This document shows, piece after piece, positions 1 to 12,608 of a DNA stretch of 64,000 nucleotides (position 1 is the stretch's first letter; each line of letters opens with the position of its first letter). The DNA is from Lagopus muta (Eukaryota; Chordata; Aves; Galliformes; Phasianidae), in the NCBI RefSeq assembly GCF_023343835.1, contig NC_064438.1:57002578-57066577 (forward strand). Reading direction: 5' to 3'. The position numbers and the translations under genes were made by a program. The notes beneath the pieces were generated by a model, which made no database searches, was not told where the DNA came from, and worked only from the letters and a program-made list of their open reading frames with translations.

Positions 1-121
1 TCAGGGGATGGGTTCTGAGCACCTGATGGAGCTGTGGGTGTCCCTGTGCATTGCAGAGGAGTGGGAACAGTTGGTTTTTTAGGGTCCCTTCTAACTCAAA
101 CCATTCCCTGATTCTATGATT
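1..121 (+). mobile_element. CR1 LINE 3' end (group D), cut by window start
   Basis: Sense CR1 tail that begins outside the window. It has the GAGCTGTGGGTGTCCCTG block, a GGGTCCCTTCTAACTC block, and ends CCTGATTCTATGATT, the CR1 3' signature. The antisense copy at 35412 belongs to the same form. Non-coding, untranslated-region sequence only. Confidence 0.8.
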
Positions 122-576
122 TCTGTTCTAACCTAGCAAAGACTTTCTCTGCGATGACTCCAAGTAAGAATGATCTAGGAGCTGGATGGGACAGTAATGG
201 AAATGCATGATGGTGTTCAGTCTCTATGTTGCTTTCAGTGGTATTTGATGCTGTTGTTGCAGAATCATGCATTTTTATGTGCATAAATAGGCATGTTTGT
301 AGGCCAGGTCTCAAAGGTCCCTATTGGAGAGACTAAGACAGGAAGAGTGAACTGACATCTGAAAGAGTGTTTTCCTTCTGCTTTACATATGGACAGAAGC
401 ACAGTTGGTCATAGCTGAAAAAGCCTTGGTTGCCGAAATGAAGTGTGGTCACCTTCTTTTTTTTTTGCCAGCTGCACTGCCCTTTCTTGATGGGGAGTCA
501 GGACAAGAACATATGATGGAAGGTGTCTATATGTGGTAGTAATGAAAGCTTGTAATGACCACTAATGAGATGCTGA
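122..576. other. Unique stretch, no gene seen
   Basis: Single-copy-looking DNA between two CR1 fragments. The only structure I see is a T run at 457-466. The short reverse frame over 114-314 begins in the CR1 tail and has no recognisable motif. Confidence 0.5.
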
Positions 577-725
577 CATAGAATAGAATCATAGAATGGC
601 CTGGGTTGAAATCATCATCTACAGCCCTCCTGCTATGTGCAGTGTGGCCAACCAGCAGCCCAGGCTGCCCAGAGCCACATCCAGCCTGGCCTTGAATGCC
701 TCCAGGGATGGGGCATCCACAGTCT
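577..725 (-). mobile_element. CR1 LINE 3' fragment, antisense (diverged group A)
   Basis: Starts with CATAGAATAGAATCATAGAATGGCC, the reversed CR1 3' end, and continues through the 'CCAACCAGCAGCCCAGGCTG' and 'GCCTTGAATGCCTCCAGGG' blocks before losing similarity near 725. It lacks the exact GGAGCACAGTGCTC block of the younger group A copies, so it is an older or mutated copy. Confidence 0.88.
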
Positions 726-2835
726 ATTGGCCCAGGTCACATGGGAAAGATTGGCACTGAAGCCTGGAGATCCTATTTGCCCACATGTACAGTATCACCC
801 AGCCTTGTGGAACCCACCAAGACCTCTCAGTAGAAGCACAAAACCATTCTCCCAGATTAGTCCTTCATTTAGGGACGTGAAAGGTTTTTTCTCCTAATGC
901 TATTTATCAGCAGCATTTCCACAGGGCGTCTGCATCAACATTCCTGTGCCACAAGCCTGCCTGCTGAAGCATAGTATATTCTGCACTTTATATTCACAGC
1001 AGCCGAGTGATTCTCCTTCCTTTGAGTGGCATACTGCCACCCATACATTACAGAGAGAGCAAAACTCCGCAGAATCATTGAAGCTAACCATACATTACAT
1101 GCATGATGGGCTTACCAGATGTCATTCCTTACATTGTTATGGTTTCATAAACTACACTGACATTGTCATTATGCTCAAAAAATTTGATCCCACTCTTCTA
1201 TTCTTGAAATGGATGATTCTGAAGGTTGTTGCATTAACAAGTAGGAGTTTGCAGGAAGGTAGATTTGCAAGGAGTTTGTGAATGACTGGGTTACAACATT
1301 TGCTGGAAAACGGCATGACAATTGATTCATTGCTGGAGACAGTAACAAAAAGGCAATGCAAATTGAAAGGCTAGAGGAGCCATAAAGCTTTTAGAAAGGA
1401 TTTATTACAGTAGGTGGACATATTTTGCTCAGAAACTGAAATTGCAGCTGTCTTCCCTGTATTTATGAGGCATTTAATTAATCAGTCATAATAAGTACGT
1501 TAAAAACTAAATCTCTCCTATTAAGATCCACATTCATTTTGATGCCTTCTCCATTTTGACTTGTTTGTGGTAGCAGACAAATTCAGGTACATGAAGAGGG
1601 ATGAGTCCTCCTCAAGCAGAGCTTGCAACCGAGAGCACCCAGAACTTGGGCAAAGGGGAAAACACACAACAGAAAAAGGGATACACTTAGAACACACAAG
1701 AAAAGGCAGTGCTTGCTTCCATATCGACATGGAAGGAGCCCTGGAGATGCTGCCTGGGGGAGCAGATAGGCATGAGCACGGGGTTGCTTTCCACCAGGAG
1801 CAGTGAATTGGTGGCAGGGAGATGCAGAGGCTGACAGGCACTGCAGACACCTGCAGCAGGGAGCTCAGCCTTGCTCCAGTTTCTAACGGCACGTGGCAGA
1901 AATGTCCATCACCTCCCTGACCTCTGTGCGAGTCAGCATCTCTAAAATAAGACTGGGATGCCTGCAGGCAATGGGCAAATGCAGAGCTAGGGAAGCTCCT
2001 TGTCTTTAAAAAGTGCATCGATTTCTGCAGGCCCATCTCCATTTACACAACTGGGGGATTTGGCCTTGCGCCTTTCTAAGAGGAGAAGTGCTGTGTACTT
2101 TGGGTTATTTTCTTTCTTTCTCAACAGGCTTCCTCTGTCTCTTGTCTCACAGTGAACACACAGAGGACTGCGACAAGAAACTCGGAGACAATAGAGGACC
2201 CCAACAGCATACATTATTAACAATGCCTGCATTCCTTAGTGTCCTTGCTGCTAAAATTAACACAGCCCGTGTGGCATCCTGCCAGAGCCAGCACAGTGCA
2301 CGTCATAAACAATACAGGTGGGTGCGATGTCGAGCCGTTTGTCTGCTCCTGTGAATGTCCCACCACGTCCTTCTCAGCTTAATAATGCCTTAGCTAACTA
2401 AACTGAGTGATTGTTTTCACAGGCTAATAATGACTCATTTGTCACAAAGTCTGACTTTCATTTGCAATAGCGTCGTAAATTTTCTGCACGATGTGGCATG
2501 CTTGAAAAGCAAATGATTTTTTTTTTTTTCCTTCACTTGGAGCCAAAAGTACCGTGTAAGCTTTTTCTGTAGGTAAAACCCCACCTCAGGGAGCATAGAA
2601 CCAAAGCTCTATGGCAGTGGAGGACGCAGCATTGCTTCCAGTTCAGGTACAGGGTCCTGCTGTGTCTTGCCTCCATGGCAGAGCGGTGGCACTTCCCAGC
2701 ATCCTCAAATGTCTCAGTTTAATGTAAAAGAAAACTGAGTCCCCAGGACAGCTAGGAGCCAGATCTCCTCTGAGGAGGTCCCCACGCTAGGTGATGAATC
2801 ATGCAGGATCTTTATCATGGCTTGCAATTTGACTT
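726..2835. other. Unique stretch, no gene seen
   Basis: About 2.1 kb without recognisable repeats apart from a T run at 2517-2529. A TAATAATGACTCA cluster near 2425-2437 contains an AP-1-like TGACTCA site and could be regulatory, but nothing more supports that. The 173-codon reverse frame at 1521-2042 matches no family I know and is within chance length. Confidence 0.4.
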
Positions 2836-3053
2836 GGGGGGACATTTTTCACTGAGAGAGAAGTGAGGCCCCAGCACTGCTGCCCAGAGATGTGTGGGTG
2901 CCTCATCCCTAGAGGTGCCCAAGGTCAGGCTGGGTGGAGTTCTGGGCAGCGTGATCTGGTGCCTGATTTAGTGGTTGGCACCCCACAGGTTGCAGCAGGG
3001 GGGTTGGAAAACTAGAAGTCCCTTTCAGTCCAAGTCATTCTGTGATTCTATGG
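2836..3053 (+). mobile_element. CR1 LINE 3' fragment, sense (group E)
   Basis: Begins with a degraded 'GACATTTTTCACTGAGAGAG' block, then GCTGCCCAGAGATGTGTGGGTGCC, a CAGGGGGGTTGGAA block and the terminal TCATTCTGTGATTCTATGG. Diverged throughout, consistent with an older insertion. No coding sequence retained. Confidence 0.82.
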
Positions 3054-6000
3054 CTTGCATCCGTAGGTTTTAGTCTGTGTCCAGGAAGAAGGTGCAGACA
3101 GGGGAGGGTTCATGAAACCCATAAGCCAATACTATTAATTTCCATATGTGCGTGCACGCCAAATACAGAGGAGTTGATCTGTAACTCACACCATGAAGAA
3201 CTGAATGAGGTACATGGACACAAAACAGAAAATACTATCAGGAAATAATAATACAGCAGGACAAGTATCCTTGTAACACCCAGAAGTATGATCAGATCTT
3301 TCCCTTGGTCATGGGTGCTGATGCATCTGAAGTGGTGATTGATGCCTGGCAGTGTTCAAGAGACATTTGGACAATGCTCTCATTAATGCTGTAACCTTTG
3401 ATTAGCCCTGAAGAGATCAGGCTCTTTGACAAGATGATCTTTGTAGCTCCTTCTCAACTGAATCTCACTGTTCTTTTCTCTTGCATATCCCGCCGTCTGT
3501 GTAACACAAAGAATAACAAATCATGTACAGCTGCATTACATTTATAGGTACATGAACTCTGAATTATCTTAAGAAAACAGAATATTCCACAAGTGTACTC
3601 AGGCATTTATTTGTGTTATAATGCAGCAACATGGAATTTAAAGAAGGTGAAAGTTATGCATGATGGCACTCCTTTAAACAGCAACACACCTTGACTGTTT
3701 CCAAAATAAGCCTCGCTGTAGCAAAAGACTTAGTCCTTGTTAGCAACAGAGGCTAAGCAGGAGAAAGTGGATAAAGCTCCCCTGAAGTCTGTGATGTTCA
3801 TTCCAGCAGAGGATCCAAACTACATTTTATCAAAGACGGGATAACACTTTAGCTTTTACTGTGTTGTATAATTCATTCCTCAACATCTCCGTTCTCCCAC
3901 CTAACACCTCCCTCAAAAAAGCTTTGTATAATTCTTAGACCCAGAGCAGGGTCACCAAAGACCAAAGAGAAAGGGAACATTTGAGATCCAAAACTGTGCT
4001 CTGCCTGAGAACGAGCAAAGCAGGATATTGGATTGTTTAGACATGGTTAAGCCTTCAGTAAAGATAACTATTTGCCACTTTCTTCTCTGGAGCATTGGGA
4101 AAGACACTATGATGTCCATGGAAAAGAGTTATAAAGGTTTTCTGTGATCTTACAGAAGGGATGGCATTTGCTGATGTCACAGCATTATGGCAAGATGCTA
4201 GACAAATTATCTGTAAAACTCATTAATCATGGATCAGGGTAAATGGCTATGGTGTTTGGTAAAGCTCCTGCCTGCTTCCAGACAGCTATCACCCTGCAAA
4301 GGATTTCAGCCTCTGTGTAATTCTGGATTGGCAGGACTATATTCGTCTCCTGAATTTCTCAAGCGATTTCAGCAAAATTACACTAAATTTGACACTGGCC
4401 AATCTTGTCTTCTAAATATTCTTCTCAGAGAGATTAGCAAGACCTTGGCTTTATCCTCCTGTCACGAGACCGCTCCAGTTCCATCTTCTCCAGTAATTAC
4501 AGGAAATAATTTTCTGGCAGTTGACCTCTTTGCTCTTAATCTCTTTGTCTGATCATCACATTAGCCATTTTCTTCTTCTCTAACGCGAACGGCCAGTTCA
4601 TTTTCATTCCTCTGCAGCTGATACCTAACTTTATTTCTTATTCCACATCATACTGCCCCGCAGAGCTCTCTATGCACTTCCATGGCCTTCTACCACCGGT
4701 AATTGAATATCTCTAAATTTTGTACTATTCCTCCCCTTTGTACTGTAGAAGTGAGATGACCCTCACTTTCTGCTGGAGTGCTTTCCATACACGATTTGCA
4801 CTTGGTCTGAACAAGAAGCTTTGTCTCTTGCAGCAAAAATACGTGCAGTCTGGGTTGCATTCTATCACTAAGAAAGATTTGTCAAGTCATCTCATGTAGC
4901 CCTTGCAACACTGTTCTGATTAGAAATTGCCCCAGCTGGAAAGTCTTTAATTCACTTCATTTTAGTTTATTACTTGGAGAATAAGGGTGTCTATAAGTCT
5001 GGTAAGCTTGGTATTTACAGGCATCAGAGGACAGTGGTTTGTTGGCTCCAACAAGCAGAAACACAAAAAAAGACAACTCTTCAGCATTTGAGAAAAAACA
5101 TTACTACACAGTGAGGTGAAATAATTATCTGGACTGTGTAACTTGAGGGAAACAAGCCAGAGGTATAACCTTACTGAACCATGAGTATAAAGGAAAGAAG
5201 ATATCAGTCACCATGCATCAACTCAGCTGGATGGGATCATCTACTGACAGCCACCACGTGTGGGTGGGATTTCCTGTTCTCATAGTCTTCACATCACATA
5301 AATAGGGTACAAATAGTGGGGTGTCTCAAGTGAGATGTGTCTAACCTCAAGTATCTGCTGATGGCTGTGTTTTTCTTTTTTGAAGCAGAAACAGCTCTCT
5401 TTTACCTGTAATATTTACCACTTCAGGCTAGCTTAACTATTTATTCTACCATTACATGAAAAAGGATCAGCCTTGCCTTATGGAAAAAAAACCCCACAAT
5501 TATTTGGTTTTAAAGAGTCATCTCTGCCAAACGCGACTCAAATTAGCATCCAGTTAATTCTTCTAAAGCACAAGCTGGGGCAAGAACACGCAGCACGGGA
5601 AAAGATAATATTATAGGGATATCTTAATCTGACACAAAAGGTCATATTTGTACGAATGCATTTGGGGGATGTTTGTGCCACAAGCACTACAGGAATTTCG
5701 CTTTCACTCTAAGATTTGAAGGCTCTCGGATAAATGTGTCTATTATATAGTATATATGCAGCTCTGCTTAGGAGCACTTGAACCTTTCAGTGATAGGCTA
5801 ATCTCTGGCTGCTTGCCATATATTTTTAATAAAGCCTGGACAAAGCGACAGCTGGATTTTGTTATTGAAGAAGGCTGGCCAGAATGATATAACACAAGAT
5901 ATTTAGTAAATAAAGCCCTGGGAAACAGTGGAAAGGATTGAAGAGCTGAGCGAAGGTTGATTTCCACATCAGAGTGCTAAGCAATGAACAGTGATAAGGC

Positions 6001-7037
6001 AGAGTTTAATTTAGTAATGAACAGAAGTTATCAATAACCTACTGGTTTTACACCAGCGATAACAATATAATTAGATTTGAAATCAAAAGATGGAGATGAA
6101 AAAACTCAATTAGTAAGATAAAAAATGTAAATGGTGGCAAATGCAGCTTACTGGATTAAAGGAAATATGAAAGGTTAATTGGGAGCAAGAACTGAAGGAA
6201 AACTAATAGCAGAAATCTGGAAACGTTCAAAACAGTGCTGGGAAAATTACATGATAAAGCTGTGCACTGCACACCTAGGAGAGAGAAAGAAATTATATAC
6301 ACACTCACACACCCTTTCTGCACACCCTAAGGAGGGAATTACTACATAGCAAAAGTTCTGTTTGTAGTGAGAGAAGGCCAGAAGGCTGTCCTGCCCAATG
6401 AAAAACCCAAGAGCTGCCATGGTTTTGCTGGGGGGGGGGGGGGGGGGGGGGGGGGGCAGCTGCCCATTTGGTCTCATCTGAGCTGAGATCTTTCACAATA
6501 CTAAAAACTGTTGTGATTATGGTTTTTCCAGCCTGTGGGAAACACCTTTCACTTAATGTGAGAAATATCAAGACATTGATAAGCTGAAGTTTCTGGATCT
6601 CAGCTGATGGGAATGGTAAGCCATTAAATGAGTCTAATCAGACTTGTCTGAGAGAGATTAATCTTACTGTGGTTGTTTTCTGTCATAGAAATGAACCCTC
6701 TTGTATAACTTAAAGAGGACATGCAGAGACTACAATAAAATGGATTTTTGACCTGGCCACGAAGCTCCAAATACAGCTATGGTTTGAATTTGTGGACTGT
6801 AGCTTTAGCACATACTGCAGAACTGCAAACTTCTTGTTTCATAAGGCTTGGATAAGCAAAAAATTACATATAAATATAAGGTGCAGTTTTACTTCAGTCA
6901 TGAAAATAAATGAGAAAGTAAATGTTCCCTATAACTCATACATTGAGTTAGTTTTCCAGGTACTTTTCATGCTCAGGTGAATTTTCAAAGCTTAAAAAAC
7001 TCAGACTTGTAGAATGCTCATATAAAGCATGAGAGGC
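3054..7037. other. Unique AT-rich stretch with one poly(G) run
   Basis: About 4 kb with no recognisable gene. It contains the 27-base G run at 6430-6456, listed separately. The part from 5540 to 6200 is AT-rich with several ATTA/TAAT sites. The reverse frames with proline runs near 6250-6570 are translations of the poly(G) and are not genes. Confidence 0.45.
6430..6456. repeat. Poly(G)27 homopolymer
   Basis: An uninterrupted run of 27 G directly after GGTTTTGCT and before CAGCTGCCC. Runs of this length and base are uncommon in vertebrate DNA. It could fold as a G-quadruplex, or its length could be a sequencing or assembly estimate. Confidence 0.95.
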
Positions 7038-7302
7038 TTGAGAGGTTGACCCACGTGAACCTCATGATGGTCAAGAAGGCCAAGTGTGAGATGTTGCATT
7101 TGGGTCAGGGCAATCCCAGCTATGTGTACAGACCAAGAGAAGAACACTGAGAGCTGAGCTGCTGAGTAGGACTGGGGGGTTCTGGTGGATGAGAAGCTGG
7201 ATGTGAGCCCAGCAGTGTGTGCTTGCAGCCTGGAACAACAACTGTATCCTGGGCTGCACCAACAGAGGGCAGGGAGGGGACTCTCCCGCTCAGCTCAGCA
7301 GC
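7038..7302 (+). mobile_element. CR1 LINE internal (ORF2 3' part) fragment, sense
   Basis: Matches the CR1 region encoding the end of ORF2: the 'AACCTCATGATGGTCAAGAA' block (usually an N-L-M-x-F-N-K-A-K-C peptide), GCATTTGGGTCAGGGCAATCCC, GATGAGAAGCTGGATGTGAG and TATCCTGGGCTGCACCAA. The same protein region appears reversed at 51146-51620. Frameshifts are present and no useful reading frame remains. It is followed by 142 nt of unrelated DNA and then a CR1 3' tail. Confidence 0.85.
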
Positions 7303-7444
7303 ATGAATTTATAAAAGATGCCCTAAGGAAAAACTAGAGTCTGAAATAAACAGATGAGGAGTAACGTGCTCTGCAAATGAGATTTTAGCCTTATAGCTAG
7401 GGATTGCTTTGAATGGCAGAACAAGAATTTTCATCTTTTTGCAG

Positions 7445-7634
7445 TGTGGTGAGGCACTGGCACAGGTTGCCCAAGGAGGCTGTGGATGCCCCATCCCTGC
7501 AGGCATTCAAGGCCAGGCTGGATGTGGCTCTGGGCAGCCTGGGCTGCTGGTTGTTGACCTGCACACAGCAGGGGGTTGGAGCTGGATGAGCACTGTGCTC
7601 CTTTGCAACCCAGGCCATTCTAGGATTCTATGAT
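7445..7634 (+). mobile_element. CR1 LINE 3' end, sense (group A)
   Basis: Starts TGTGGTGAGGCACTGGCACAGG, runs through the complement of the group A GGAGCACAGTGCTC block, and ends 'CCATTCTAGGATTCTATGAT'. Close to the copies at 12609, 15035, 37099, 56919 and 62416 but in the opposite orientation. Confidence 0.93.
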
Positions 7635-8583
7635 CTTTCACACAGCATTTTTGTTACAAATAATTGCAATCGCTCTGGATGTTCCTAATATACATCCTAG
7701 CCACTAATTCTCAGTTTTGCCATTTTCTTAACTTCATTGACTCACTTAAGTGGTGAGTTCTATAGGGAAATCACTATTTTGCATATAAAAACATTTTTTC
7801 CTTCTAATTCTTCTGAATATTTTTATGCCCCAGTGTTGAGAGAGAAATAGTAAGAATTTCCCAAGCTGCCTTCTCCAGGCCATTTGTTTTCTGCTAAATG
7901 CTGATATTCCCCTGTTATTGTCTTCTTTCGAGCAATCTCTCTTCATCTCCTCACTCACCAAACCTGTTCTTTTCAAGCCAGAAAAAAACATCATTAACCC
8001 CTTCCTTGAATTCCTGCTGCTTTTGCATTTTCCTTGTGCACTGATATTGGGCAGGGACATTATAGATGCCCTCCTTAAAAGCCTTTAATATTTTGCCTGG
8101 TCCACCATTATGACTATTACATATCTGTTTCATGGACCACAGACAGGCATCAACTAGAGTTTTTGGTTACACCTCAGAGCAGATTACTCTATTATTTAAA
8201 ATTTCTCCAGTTATATAGAGATGCCAATCTTTAATTTTTTAGAGATCCTTTCTAAATGAATGGAATATGATTTCCCTGGCTCTTCTACAAAGCGTGTTTA
8301 ATTAAGAAATTGTAGTCATCCTCCAAAAGAGTTGCCTTTATTGTAGGAACAGATTTTGTAGGCATTTCAGCTCATACAAGTTACAGGACTTGTGGGGAAG
8401 TGGGGACTGGTGTTCAGGTGTAAATGACCGTATTCAAACATAACAGTGACATTAAATATTCTCAATACTTTTTCCTTTCAAGTTATTAATATCTTCGAGA
8501 TGTCCTTCTGACACCATAGTGAAATGCTGTGAAGAATAACTACAGTTAGGTCTTTTCTTTGCGTGTTTTGAGAGGTTTTGTCC
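7635..8583. other. Unique stretch, no gene seen
   Basis: AT-rich DNA between two sense CR1 copies. Pyrimidine-rich around 7795-8050, which yields an open reverse frame with no recognisable domain. Nothing else supported. Confidence 0.4.
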
Positions 8584-8800
8584 ATTAGGAAATACTACTT
8601 TTCCAAAAGAGTGGTCAGGCACTGGAATGAATGGGCTGCCCAGGGAGGTGGTGGAGTCACTGGCTGTGGAGGTGTTCAAGGAACGTTTGGATTTTGTGTT
8701 GAGGGACGTGGTTTAGTGAGAACTGTTGCTGATAGGTGGGCAGTTGGACTGGATGATCTCAGATGGTCTTTTCCAACCTTGGTGATTCTATGATTCTATG
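8584..8800 (+). mobile_element. CR1 LINE 3' end, sense (group C)
   Basis: Runs from the 'ATTAGGAAATACTACTTTTC' block (CR1 consensus is close to ATTAGGAAG..TTCTTT) through the GGAGGTGTTCAAGGAACG and GGTGGGCAGTTGGACTGGATGATC blocks, ending with two perfect tandem ATTCTATG units. Good copy of the CR1 3' untranslated region. Confidence 0.95.
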
Positions 8801-11209
8801 TCAGAATATTTCAGGCAGGACCATGCTAGATGTTAGCTCTTTTTTTTTTCCTTCACATTTCTCTGTGTTGAATTTTAAAAGGCCAGAATGAAAACTGCAA
8901 ATTAAAATCAAGAGAGGAGAGTGCTGCTTTTCAAGCAAATAAATGAGGGTCTGAATGTCTCTGGGGATAGAGTAGCTCTCAGTATGCCCTCAGAGCTTTT
9001 CACGTGAAGCTCAGTGCTAGAAGCAGGCTGAAGGACGTATTAAAATCAGATAAGAGCGTTCCTAAGGAAAAACAGGAGGGCAGGGATAGCAATGTTTTGG
9101 AGCACTGCATTTGTTTACAGGGATGCTGATAAAGTTTCACTTATCAGCTACCTACTCACTTAACGATGAAGACAAACAAGAGAGACATAAACCCACCAAC
9201 TGACCCACTGCTCACCATCCCACCTCCTCTGTGAGCACAGCTTCTCATATCCTCCAGCATGGAGAACCCACCCCACATGGCCTTGGCACCTCAATGGAGA
9301 GAGGACAGATGCTGCTCCTTACTGACAGCTACAGCAGATGCTTCACAGGGTCATTATTACTTTGGATTACTTTGGAATAAAAATTTGGGCTTAGTTAGGG
9401 AAAAAAAAAACCCAAAACATCTTAATTGTTCTGCAGACAGTAAATGCATTTAAAGAAGAGAAAAAATGAATGACGTCATTATTCTCAAACAAACTAAGCT
9501 GAAATGCAAACCTCAGTGTGTGATGCAAGAGACAATTCTTTCATTAGTTAGTTGGACCTGTTGGCTATTTACATTTAATGTGTTCTTTTTCTGGTAGAGA
9601 GTAATTAACCCCAGCAGCCTTGCCAACCAAGTAGTGAGGACTTTGTACTGGAGCAAAGCAAATTAAACTTTGATGTGACAATGATGACTGCCAGCTACTT
9701 AAAGGTGATTCAGAAAGACTTCTAAAATCCTGCTTGCAAGATTCTCAAATGTGAACAGAAGCCTTTGGCTTTAAATGGTAATTAGCACTGTAGTTAAACA
9801 GAATCTGAAATTATAATGAGGACCCACACATTTTCCTGGAAGTCGATCTTCACTTCTCCAGCCAAGATGTCTATTTCATAATAAACCTGCTGGAGTTTGA
9901 AATAACAGTTAATTTCCAACCCAATGCTTTCTGCGTCTGGGGATTAAACTCTTTGGTGTCATTCATCTTTGGTCGTTTAGGGCAGCTGCTCGCTTTCTTC
10001 AAGTGGCTCCTTACTTTGTGTTAACAGGCCGTGCAGAACTGGACCCAGTCTGGTGGAATTCCAAGAGGAATCCAAGAGCCGTGTCTGCACTGCCAAGCAT
10101 CCCACAGACCCACAGCCTTCAACTCTCAGAATTTGGCCTTTCAGCTCAAAACACATATTGCACAGCAGTGACATTTCACTGGAAAGACTGATGGCCTTAT
10201 GTCTGTGCTTCAGCCCCTGTAGATGCCCTCAAATAGGTGATCACCAATGCGTGCGCACTGGGGCCTCTGCTGCAACAAAGAGGCCATCAATTTTCACAGA
10301 GTTGCCACAAATAAGATTTGTTTTTCTATACAGAGCATTCCCATTTTGGCTCTTTGGAGAGCAGCACTGCAATTAGAGCTTGCAGCTGGTGTCAGGCAGG
10401 CTGTTTGTCCATCCCCACCCAGGGCTTATAGATTTCTGGGTGGAAACCTTACCTCCTGCTCTTGTAGCCTGGCTGAGCAGCCAAGCAGGTAATCCAAGGA
10501 GACATTTTCACCAACGAGGCTATGCATAAAGTGACAGTTTGCACACTCTGCGAGCCTTCTATGAATACTGCTGCCTTTGCTATACAACAAATATACACTT
10601 CACATCTTAATGAGTGATAGCTGAGCGTGGTGGAGCAGACAGCACCATCAGCTGGGAGATGGCTTGCTTAATCTCCAGTGTGTGCTGTAATTTCCTTTGG
10701 GTTTCACAGTTGGTAATATCATTTGGAATGGTGATAGCACTGGAGAATGTTTTTAGTATTCCTCTTGGATATTCTTCTAGCATTAGGACTACATTGCTTT
10801 TTCTCATTCACCTCTCCCCATCAAAACCTGCGCAGTTTGATATTAATGATGTGTTTATTCCTTGAAATTTTCACTAGGACTGTGCCAGAATCTGCTCAAG
10901 TTCTGCCAATGCATTTATCAACTGAAGACTGAGTCCTGAAAGTGTTTCTCCATGCACTGAGATGTGCTTTGGGACTTGGAGACCAAACAGTAGAGCTCCA
11001 GATCGAAGTCTGAAAGCAATGATGCCCTGTGGTAGAGTCTCAGATCCAAAGGGAACTCAATAATCAAAATATCTTCCAAAGCAATTTGGAGTCAATAAAG
11101 AAAACTAAAACTGGGGACTCAGATTAAAAAGTCAGCTTTAAGAACAGCAGTTTACAAAGATTTAAGAGGCAGATGAAAAAGGAGATGAATAACAAACAAT
11201 TAGATCTGC
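8801..11209. other. Unique stretch, no gene seen
   Basis: About 2.4 kb between CR1 copies. Contains an A run at about 9401-9410 and otherwise no repeats I recognise. Overlapping short forward frames at 10003-10492 and 10614-10932 lack family motifs. Confidence 0.4.
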
Positions 11210-11325
11210 AGGAAATGTTTAGACACTGTACAGGAGACATGGCTTAGTGGGGAGCAATTGGTGGTAGGTGGATAGTTGGACTGGATGATCTTTGGAGGTC
11301 TTTTCCAGCCTTGGTGATTCTGTGG
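11210..11325 (+). mobile_element. CR1 LINE 3' end, short sense copy (group C)
   Basis: Only the last ~115 nt are present: AGGAAATGTTTAGAC, GACATGGCTTAGTGGGGAGC, 'GTTGGACTGGATGATCTTTG', and a single degraded terminal unit GGTGATTCTGTGG. A strongly 5'-truncated insertion. Confidence 0.88.
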
Positions 11326-12608
11326 ACATCTTGCTCATATTTTCCTGCACCATTTTCCAGAGCTTTCCAGAAATCCGGGCAGGTGAGAACAGGCTGCACC
11401 ACAAGCCTTTCAACCCTGCTTTTAAGTGCAGCTCTGCTGAAGCAACTCCTGATTTCAAGTCAGAAAAAAAGAGTTTGTTAGGTCCCTATAGGATAAGGAA
11501 AAGAAAAGCTCTGGAAGCCTCTTTGAAAAACTGCAATTTACCCATGCCAGCAAGGCAGATCTAGATTTCTGAAGGAGATCCTCTTGTGCATCATATCTGC
11601 GTTTTGATCTGCTTCTCAGTGCCACACAACAGCTCCAAGACTCAGACAGCTGAAGGGACCTTTGCTGTGTGCCTGTGCATCTACATCAAATGCTTCACAC
11701 GAGCCCCTTTGCATTTTTTCAGTGTACTTGGTAAAGGAGACTTTCTGCAGAAGTTAATCCTCAGAATTTTTCTCCAGCTTTCCAAAAACAGACTCTAAAT
11801 CTGACAGGTGAAATATGCTTAGAGTTACATACTATAATTTTCAGTGATTTACAACTTGTGCTCTGAACTGGCTGGGCTCCAAGTACATTTGAAGAAGATT
11901 AAGGAATAGAGAAGAATTAACAGCATTAGAAGACATAATAGCTTACCCTTCCCTCGAAGCTGAGGTTTGACACACATCACTACTGGGTGTTTTTCTTCTT
12001 CTTTGCAGTTCTTGACAGCCAGCAGGGTTCCTACATAATTTACATTTCCAGAAACAGCACTAGCAGGAGCAACCCAAACCTCAGCATTTAAGAGTGCCTG
12101 GGATTTCTTTGGTGCTTGCTTCACTCAGAGCTCAAAGTCAGATGAAGTCCTCTTCTTTGCAGCTTTGACTATGGAACAAAACTTTTCATTCCCTTCTCCC
12201 TCTCTGAGTGATAACATGCTGACACCAGAGCATTGCTGAGGGAAGTAAACATTAGCTTCCAGCTAATGACTTTTTTTCCTTGGAAAAAGCAGAGCTTATT
12301 AGTAGGTAGGAGGGAGACTGCTGGAATGTGAGCACCGAGATTCCTGCAAGCTGAGAGCTTTTCTAGGTGTTGTGTGTTTTAGAGAGATGCTCTCATAGGG
12401 CATCATCTGTGGGATCTGCTCTGCAGAGGCTGTAAAAGGGACAGGTGTGCTAATCCTAAACAGGCGTGCTAAAGGAGAAAACATCACAGCACTCAGTTGC
12501 TGTCATGTTCTTTAGTCATTATGGTATTAGCTGCATAAATCTAACTGCAACAACCAAGGTGAAAGCCTCACCCACCATGTCACCAAGGAAGATGTTAATC
12601 AACGTGAA
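11326..12608. other. Unique stretch, no gene seen
   Basis: Single-copy-looking DNA. Short frames on both strands have no recognisable motifs. No tandem repeats of note. Confidence 0.4.

Noticed and set aside
1521..2042. 173-codon reverse frame
   Set aside because: No recognisable domain, cysteine and serine rich from base composition, and within the length expected by chance in 64 kb read in six frames.
6247..6571. Proline-run reverse frames
   Set aside because: The prolines are the complement of the 27-G homopolymer; the rest matches nothing.
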